A DNA stretch of 64,000 bases from JASBRS01 sp964496495 (lineage in GTDB: Bacteria; Deinococcota; Deinococci; Deinococcales; Trueperaceae). This document shows, in pieces, positions 59,123 through 64,000 of the stretch. Location: assembly GCA_964496495.1 (NCBI GenBank), contig CAZBZU010000009.1:15515-79514 (forward strand). Direction: 5' to 3'. Position 1 is the stretch's first letter; every line of letters starts with the position of its first letter. The notes beneath the pieces were generated by a model that was not told the origin of the DNA, searched no databases, and saw nothing but the letters and a program-made list of their open reading frames with translations. A program made the translations under genes and the position numbers.

Positions 59123-60177
59123 GAGGGGACCTCCTGGGAGGGGGCGGGCACGCCGGAGCGGCCGGCCGGAAGGCTGCTGCCGCGGACCACCAGCGTCGGC
59201 CTCAGAACCACCTCGGCGTGCACGTTGCGTCCCGCGATGCGGTCGAGCAGGATGCGCGTGGCGTTGACGCCCAGGTCGTACTTGGGGACGTGGAGGGTGG
59301 TCAGTGGCGGGGTGAACATGCGGGCGAAGGCGATGTCGTCGAAGCCGACGACCGCCACGTCATCCGGGATCCGCCTGCCGGCGGCGGTGCAGGCTTGCAG
59401 CGCGCCGGCAGCCACGAGGTCGTTGTAGCACAGCAGTGCGTCCAGGTCCGGTTCCTGCGCCAAGAGGCGGGCGGCGGCCGCCGTGCCACCCTCGATCGTA
59501 GGGGCCGACTTCAACACGCGGCCGGGCGAGAGCGTCATGCCCCTTGCCTCGAGGTCCAGCTGGATGCCCGTCAGCCGCTCGCGCGCGGCGAACGAGCTGT
59601 CCGGGCCAGCGAGCACGCCGATGCGCCGCCGGCCCAGCGCGAGCACGTGGTCGATCGCCTGCACGACGCCACTGACGTTGTCGAGGCGCACGGCGCCAGC
59701 GACCTCCGGTGGCGCGGAGCGGTTCACCACCACCGCGGCCCGGTGCGCCCGCAACAGATCGAGGAGGCGCTGTTCGGGCAGCCGCGGGCTCACCACGATG
59801 ATGCCGTCGACACGGCGCTCCTCCATCAACCGGATGCTGGTCGCTTCGCGCTCCTGGTCCTCCACCGCGTTGCTCAAGAAGACGCCGTAACCAGCCTCCA
59901 TGGCGACGTCCTCGGCGCCCCGCACGATCTCCGGGAAGTAGGGGTTGGTGATGTCGGGAACGACGAGCCCGAGGGTGTGGGACTGGCGCGCCTTGAGCCC
60001 GCGCGCCAGGCTGTTGCGGCGGTAGCCGAGCGCGTCGATCGTTGCGCGGACCTGGGCCCGCCGGGTCTCGCTGACGCCTGGCTGGTCGTTGAGCACGCGC
60101 GAGACGGTCATCGCCGATACGCCGGCCGCTCTCGCCACGTCCTGGATGGTCACTCGGGCCAAGCTCGCCACCGCCAC
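59119..60177 (-). CDS. LacI-family repressor of the hexuronate locus
   Basis: This codes for 352 residues. VTIQDVARAAGVSAMTVSRVLN at residues 9-30 is the LacI helix-turn-helix, followed by the hinge helix (YRRNSLARGLKAR) and a periplasmic-binding-like effector domain (GLVVPDITNPYFPEIVRG, VVGFDDIAFARMFTPPLTTLHVP). It is the first gene of the operon lacI-uxaE-SDR-larA-gntK-uxaC and is divergent from the TRAP genes. The likely inducer is a uronate or its keto form. The start is a GTG at 60177. Candidate operators lie at 60193-60206 and 60455-60470. Confidence 0.93.
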   Translation of the reverse strand: MAVASLARVTIQDVARAAGVSAMTVSRVLNDQPGVSETRRAQVRATIDALGYRRNSLARGLKARQSHTLGLVVPDITNPYFPEIVRGAEDVAMEAGYGVFLSNAVEDQEREATSIRLMEERRVDGIIVVSPRLPEQRLLDLLRAHRAAVVVNRSAPPEVAGAVRLDNVSGVVQAIDHVLALGRRRIGVLAGPDSSFAARERLTGIQLDLEARGMTLSPGRVLKSAPTIEGGTAAAARLLAQEPDLDALLCYNDLVAAGALQACTAAGRRIPDDVAVVGFDDIAFARMFTPPLTTLHVPKYDLGVNATRILLDRIAGRNVHAEVVLRPTLVVRGSSLPAGRSGVPAPSQEVPS

Positions 60178-60192
60178 TCCGTTCGGCCAATC

Positions 60193-60206
60193 GCGTTAAC
60201 GATACC
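60193..60206. promoter_or_regulatory. Candidate LacI-type operator near the lacI start
   Basis: The minus strand reads GGTATCGTTAACGC 16 bases before the lacI GTG. It contains the 8-base palindrome CGTTAACG and shares GGTANCGTTA with the site at 60455-60470. Confidence 0.45.
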
Positions 60207-60270
60207 AGACTAGTGACGGCCTGGTCGAGGTCGGGGGAGGCGATGCCTCGATGGCAGGGACATGCTGTCG

Positions 60271-60299
60271 TTGACACGCATATCGGCCCATGCTAGCGT
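60271..60299 (+). promoter_or_regulatory. Promoter of the TRAP transporter operon
   Basis: TTGACA at 60271-60276 and TAGCGT at 60294-60299 are 17 bases apart, with TGC just before the -10 (extended -10). The leader to dctP is about 180 bases. Confidence 0.75.
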
Positions 60300-60454
60300 T
60301 CTCGTGATGTCCACACTTCGCCCTTGGCGAGTGCATGTCCTGGCGTTGGATCGGGCGGGAACCGTTATCGTTCACGCCCACGTCGTCCACCCTTAGGAGG
60401 GGCTGCACCCATACGGGCGGACCCGCGGACCCGGAGTGGCCGCGTGGGTGGGGT

Positions 60455-60470
60455 CCGGTAGCGTTACCGG
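60455..60470. promoter_or_regulatory. Candidate LacI-type operator before dctP
   Basis: CCGGTA-GCGT-TACCGG is a palindrome with perfect 6-base arms, 13 bases before the dctP ATG and directly ahead of its ribosome site. A repressor here would act as a roadblock in the leader. Confidence 0.5.
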
Positions 60471-60483
60471 GGAAGGGAGACGT

Positions 60484-61461
60484 ATGCGACGCTTCGCGAC
60501 GTCCCTGCTCGTACTTGCCGCCCTGCTGACAGGGTTGGCAACCGCTCAGCAGATCACGCTCAGAGCGGCCGACAACCAGCCCGAGGACTACCCGACGGTC
60601 CAGGGGCTCAAGTTCATGGCCAACTATCTCGACGCGGCCACCAACGGCCGTATCAAGATGGAGGTCTTCGCCGGCGGGCAGCTCGGTGACGAGCGCTCCA
60701 CCATCGAGCAGGTGCAGCTCGGCGTGATCGACGTGGTGCGCACCTCCACCAGCCCGGTGGGCGAGTTCTACGCACCCATGGGCGTCTACAGCCTGCCCTA
60801 CATCTTCCGCGACGCCTCCCATATGTGGAAGGTGGTGCAAGGCCCCATCGGCCGCGAGTTGCTCGACGGCCTGCAGAAGGCCAACCTGGTGGGCCTCGCC
60901 TACTACGACTCCGGCAGCCGCAACTTCTACACGACCAAGAAGGCTGGCCCCATCAAGAGCGTGGCCGACCTCAAGGGGATGCGCATCCGCACCCAGCAGA
61001 GCGAGGTCGTCCTGGACATGATGAAGGCGCTCGGCGCGGAGCCGGTGCCGATGGCCTTCGGCGAGGTGTACAGCGCGCTGCAGACGGGCGTCATCGACGG
61101 CGCCGAGAACAACTTCCCGTCCTACGGCCCGCAGGGCGTCCGCCACTACGAGGTGGCCCCCTACTTCACGCTCGACGGCCACGCCCGCGTGCCCGAGGTC
61201 GTGATGATCAGCAAGTCGACCTGGGACAAGCTCAGCACCGCCGACCAGAGCCTGGTCCGCGAAGCAGCCTTATCGAGCGTGCCGGTGGAGATGGCGCTGT
61301 GGGCGCAGCTCTCGAACACCAGCCGTGACGAGGTCGTCAAGGCCGGCAGCGAGATCATCACGGTCGACACGAGCCAGTTCCAGGCCGCGATGAAGCCCGT
61401 CTACGACAAGTACGGCTCGCAGTACGGCGACCTGATCAAGCGCATCGTCGACACGAAGTAG
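60484..61461 (+). CDS. dctP: TRAP transporter solute-binding protein DctP (predicted hexuronate)
   Basis: This codes for 325 residues. A signal peptide (LLVLAALLTGLATA) ends near residue 21. KMEVFAGGQLGDERSTIEQVQLG near 60, LKGMRIRTQQSEV near 165 with the carboxylate-binding Arg, and YSALQTGVIDGAENN near 198 are DctP landmarks. It binds an organic acid outside the membrane. The divergent hexuronate operon suggests galacturonate or glucuronate as ligand. GGAAGGGAG precedes the ATG at 60484. Confidence 0.93.
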   Translation: MRRFATSLLVLAALLTGLATAQQITLRAADNQPEDYPTVQGLKFMANYLDAATNGRIKMEVFAGGQLGDERSTIEQVQLGVIDVVRTSTSPVGEFYAPMGVYSLPYIFRDASHMWKVVQGPIGRELLDGLQKANLVGLAYYDSGSRNFYTTKKAGPIKSVADLKGMRIRTQQSEVVLDMMKALGAEPVPMAFGEVYSALQTGVIDGAENNFPSYGPQGVRHYEVAPYFTLDGHARVPEVVMISKSTWDKLSTADQSLVREAALSSVPVEMALWAQLSNTSRDEVVKAGSEIITVDTSQFQAAMKPVYDKYGSQYGDLIKRIVDTK

Positions 61462-61491
61462 TCGGCGCCGAGTAGAGGAGCTGCGGGCGTC

Positions 61492-63420
61492 GTGACGTTC
61501 CAGCAAGGCGCGGAGGGGGCGGCCCCCCCTCCGCGCTCCCGCTACCAGCGCATCGAGAACTTCGTCGTCTCCATCGTCCGCGCCGTCGTGGTGGCGCTGC
61601 TCATCGGCATCGTCGTCGCCATCTCCTGGCAGGTGCTGACGCGCTACGTGCCCGGCCTGCCTGTGCCCCGCTGGACGGAGGAGGTCAGCCTCATCCTGAT
61701 GGTGTGGCTGGCGATGGTGGGGAGCGCGCTGGCCGTTCGGACCGCCGAGCACCTTGCGATGGACGTGCTCCACCGCCAGGTGGCGCCCGTCCTTCGGGCG
61801 CCGATCGTCCGCTTGGTGTGGCTGCTCGCCGCCGCGTTCGGCGCCTACCTGGTCTGGTACGGCTGGGAACTGTCCATGCGAACCATGCTGCAGACGTTCT
61901 CGGCGACCAAGCTGCCCATCGGCTGGATGTACCTCGGCATCCCGGTGGGCGGTGCCCTGATGTTCCTCTTCTCGGTGAAGAACGTCATCTTCCCGCCCGC
62001 CTCCACCTACGACGAGGCCGAGGAGCGGACGACGGGCCGCAACAAGCTCGTGCAGCTGGTCTTCGGCGTCATCCTCATCGCCCTCGTCGTCGGCGTCGTG
62101 GCGCTGTTCGGCTGGGACAAGCTCTTCGGGCCCATCGGCGCGCTTCTCGGCACCTTCGGCGTGCTGCTGGTGCTGGGCGTGCCCATCGCCTTCGGCCTGG
62201 GCATCGCCAGCCTGGTGACCGTGCTGATCATCGGCGTCCCTCCGCTGATCGTGGCGCAGCGCATGGCGAACGGCGTCAACTCCACGCCGCTGCTGGCCAT
62301 CCCGTTCTTCATCATGGCCGGCCAGCTGATGGCCGAGGGAGGCATCGCCGGCCGACTCGTCGACTTCGCGCGGGTGATGGTCGGCCCGATCCGCGGGGGC
62401 CTGGCGATGGTCAACGTGGTGGCGTCGATGCTCTTCGGCGGGGCCTCCGGCTCGGCCGTGGGCGACGTCAGCGCCAACGGCTCGATCCTGATCCCGATGA
62501 TGAAGAAGAAGGGCTACGACACCGACTTCTCGGTCGGCATCACCGTGGCCAGCTCGACGCAGGGTCTGATCATCCCGCCAAGCCACAACGCCGTCATCTA
62601 CTCTCTGGCGGCGGGCGGCGTCTCCATCGGCGCGCTCTTCCTGGGCGGCTACATCCCGGGCATCATGATCGGGCTCGGGTTGATGGTCGCGAGCTACATC
62701 ATCGCGCTGAGGCGCGGGTATCCGTCGGAGCCGCGGCCGCCGATCGGGGAGAGCCTCCGCATCTCGCTCGGCGCCATCCCCGCGCTAGGCGTCGGCTTCA
62801 TCATCGTCGGCGGCATCGCCTTCGGCTTCTTCACCGCGACCGAGGCGGCCGCCATCGGCACCGTGACGGCCTTCCTGGTGGGCGCCTTCGTCTACCGCGA
62901 GCTCACCCCTAGGAAGCTCTGGAGCGCGCTGCTGCAATCGGTGCGCACCATCGCCATCGTCATCTTCCTGATCTCCACCGCCAGCGCCTTCGCCTGGCTC
63001 ATGGCCTACCTGCGCATCCCCTCCTTGATGGCGAGCGGGCTCCTGTCGCTGACGCACAACGCCATGCTGCTGCTGCTGTTCATCAACGTCCTGCTGCTGA
63101 TCCTTGGCGCGATCATGGACATGGCGCCGCTCATCCTGATCCTCACCCCGGTGCTGCTTCCCATCGTCACCGCGCCGCCCATCAACATGAACCCCGTGCA
63201 CTTCGGCATCGTGCTGCTCATGAACCTGGGCCTCGGGCTCACCACCCCACCGGTCGGCACCGCGCTGTTCGTGGGTTGCGCCATCGGCAACATCCGCATC
63301 GAGCGGGCGAGCCGCGCCATGCTCACCCTGTGGCCGGCGATGGTGGTGGTGCTGCTGCTGGTGACGTACGTGCCCTGGTTCGTCAACTTCCTGCCGAACC
63401 TGCTGCACGTTATCCAGTGA
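61492..63420 (+). CDS. Fused TRAP transporter permease DctQ-DctM
   Basis: This codes for 642 residues. Residues 20-170 form the small DctQ subunit with four spans (SWQVLTRYVPGLPVPRWTEEV, MVWLAMVGSALAVRTAEH). Residues 190-640 form the large DctM subunit with about twelve spans (GVLLVLGVPIAFGLGIAS, PFFIMAGQLMAEGG, FGGASGSAVGDVSANGSI, GLGLTTPPVGTALFVG). The two are one reading frame without a stop. The start is the GTG at 61492. It uses a sodium gradient to import the ligand that DctP delivers. Confidence 0.93.
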   Translation: MTFQQGAEGAAPPPRSRYQRIENFVVSIVRAVVVALLIGIVVAISWQVLTRYVPGLPVPRWTEEVSLILMVWLAMVGSALAVRTAEHLAMDVLHRQVAPVLRAPIVRLVWLLAAAFGAYLVWYGWELSMRTMLQTFSATKLPIGWMYLGIPVGGALMFLFSVKNVIFPPASTYDEAEERTTGRNKLVQLVFGVILIALVVGVVALFGWDKLFGPIGALLGTFGVLLVLGVPIAFGLGIASLVTVLIIGVPPLIVAQRMANGVNSTPLLAIPFFIMAGQLMAEGGIAGRLVDFARVMVGPIRGGLAMVNVVASMLFGGASGSAVGDVSANGSILIPMMKKKGYDTDFSVGITVASSTQGLIIPPSHNAVIYSLAAGGVSIGALFLGGYIPGIMIGLGLMVASYIIALRRGYPSEPRPPIGESLRISLGAIPALGVGFIIVGGIAFGFFTATEAAAIGTVTAFLVGAFVYRELTPRKLWSALLQSVRTIAIVIFLISTASAFAWLMAYLRIPSLMASGLLSLTHNAMLLLLFINVLLLILGAIMDMAPLILILTPVLLPIVTAPPINMNPVHFGIVLLMNLGLGLTTPPVGTALFVGCAIGNIRIERASRAMLTLWPAMVVVLLLVTYVPWFVNFLPNLLHVIQ

Positions 63421-63767
63421 CGCCGCCGTGCGAGCCACGGTCCGAAGCGAAGTCGGCACGCGCTGTGTACCATCCGCGCGGGCCGACGGCGCGTTCGGTG
63501 CCGTGGACCTCGCCCCCCAGACGGGGTAGACTCGACTCCTGGACAAGCGGCCAGCGTGAGCGTCGTCGGCGGAGGCGCCCGAGCCGTGCACCTCGGGGCC
63601 GTCCGAAGGTAGACGAGGCCAGGTGCTGGTCGAGCCGGCGGGTTTGGCTGGGGGCGCCGTCGGTGATGTCGGCGCCGGGCGCTAGCCGCCCTCGTCGGGC
63701 GCCTGTCGGGCGGAGGTCGGCGATGCCGCCCTCACAAGGAGCGTCGGACAGAGCCATGACGAACGGG
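63421..63767. other. Intergenic, no gene seen
   Basis: This GC-rich region follows dctQM. ORFs in it have poor codon use. A stretch near 63500-63545 with GACGGGGTAGACTCGACTC is mildly AT-richer and includes TAGACT (a possible -10), but no gene follows it. I see no clear terminator for the TRAP operon. Confidence 0.45.
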
Positions 63768-63776
63768 TGCTAGCGT
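63768..63776 (+). promoter_or_regulatory. Extended -10 promoter of the sugar-binding protein gene
   Basis: TGC-TAGCGT is identical to the extended -10 of the dctP promoter at 60291-60299. It would start transcription about 30 bases before the ATG at 63813. No good -35 is seen. Confidence 0.5.
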
Positions 63777-63812
63777 GCCAACCGGTTGCACGACCTAAGG
63801 AAAGGGGCACAC

Positions 63813-64000
63813 ATGAAGCGACTGATCATCCTCTTCTCTCTCGCCCTTCTGCTTGCCGGCACGGCCATGGCGCAGACGAAGCTCGACTTCTTCGAGGGGC
63901 TGAGCAATCCCGACATGATCCAGTGGATGAAGGATCGTGCGTCGGAGTGGAACGCGCAGAACCCGAAGTACCAGGTCGTCGTTACGACCAAGCCGAGCTA
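63813..64000 (+). CDS. ABC transporter sugar-binding protein, family 1 (N-terminal part)
   Basis: Only the first 62 or so residues are in the window. MKRLIILFSLALLLAGTAMA is a signal peptide. TKLDFFEGLSNPDMIQWM followed by ASEWNAQNPKYQVVVTT is the opening strand and helix of SBP_bac_1 binding proteins, where the first strand is followed by a helix and N-P-x-x-x-V. It probably begins a sugar or oligosaccharide ABC transporter. If it serves oligogalacturonides or glucuronides, it would extend the hexuronate locus. AAAGGGG precedes the ATG. Confidence 0.85.
   Translation, partial: MKRLIILFSLALLLAGTAMAQTKLDFFEGLSNPDMIQWMKDRASEWNAQNPKYQVVVTTKPS

Overview
This is a 64 kb window of very GC-rich bacterial chromosome, densely coded, with three 100-base runs of N that each fall inside a short-period tandem repeat. 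My best guess for the source is Deinococcota, perhaps a Truepera-like lineage in a draft or metagenome assembly. The reasons are high GC, third codon positions nearly all G or C, and several genes whose -10 hexamer ends about 7 bases before the start codon, so the mRNA would have no leader (common in Deinococcus). This placement is inference; no rRNA, tRNA or marker gene in the window proves it. I see no transposase, phage gene or CRISPR array.

Layout. 1-5580: the end of a peptide-type binding protein, a cold-shock gene, a nucleotidyltransferase-like gene between 45-bp inverted repeats, a SHOCT protein, a sugar kinase/sugar nucleotidyltransferase pair, and a small secreted protein that looks frameshifted. 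5580-7224: an NAD(P)-binding protein and an aldo/keto reductase. 7687-16017: one long run with a complete branched-chain amino acid/amide ABC transporter (livGFHM and a binding protein), a glutamine synthetase-like enzyme, a FluG-type amidohydrolase and an M20 peptidase. Together they look like uptake and breakdown of a nitrogen-containing amide or glutamyl compound. 16335-18319: a TetR regulator divergent from a cytochrome P450. 18356-23504: a small conserved gene, an SDR, copper nitrite reductase (nirK) convergent with a YtkA-like membrane protein, OsmC, ArsR and a DUF4097 protein. 23847-26705: an ABC exporter co-transcribed with a DesK-type histidine kinase. 26684-46034: mostly single genes (NhaB antiporter, ICL/PEP-mutase family enzyme, methyltransferase, three MFS carriers, TetR with an ABC-2 permease, NUDIX, WYL regulator, hydrolases, GNAT, an unknown gene with an aminoglycoside-phosphotransferase-like partner, DUF302, DinB, and AbrB with an ABC exporter). 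This part also holds gene remnants (HAD, HIT; a cupin remnant lies at 22164). 46240-53326: an MFS carrier fused to a cytidylate-kinase-like domain, a coiled-coil LysM lipoprotein, glucose-6-phosphate isomerase, a quinone oxidoreductase and a HAD hydrolase.

53380-63420 is the most coherent system: a hexuronate locus. A minus-strand operon lacI-uxaE-SDR-larA homologue-gntK-uxaC, mostly joined by ATGA overlaps, is divergent from a TRAP transporter (dctP and a fused dctQM). It contains no mannonate or altronate dehydratase and no KDG kinase or aldolase. Instead a LarA-family (nickel-pincer) protein sits between a fructuronate-reductase-type SDR and gluconokinase. I infer the route galacturonate/glucuronate -> tagaturonate/fructuronate -> D-mannonate -> (C2 epimerisation by the LarA homologue) -> D-gluconate -> 6-phosphogluconate. 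The window ends in the first residues of a sugar ABC binding protein.
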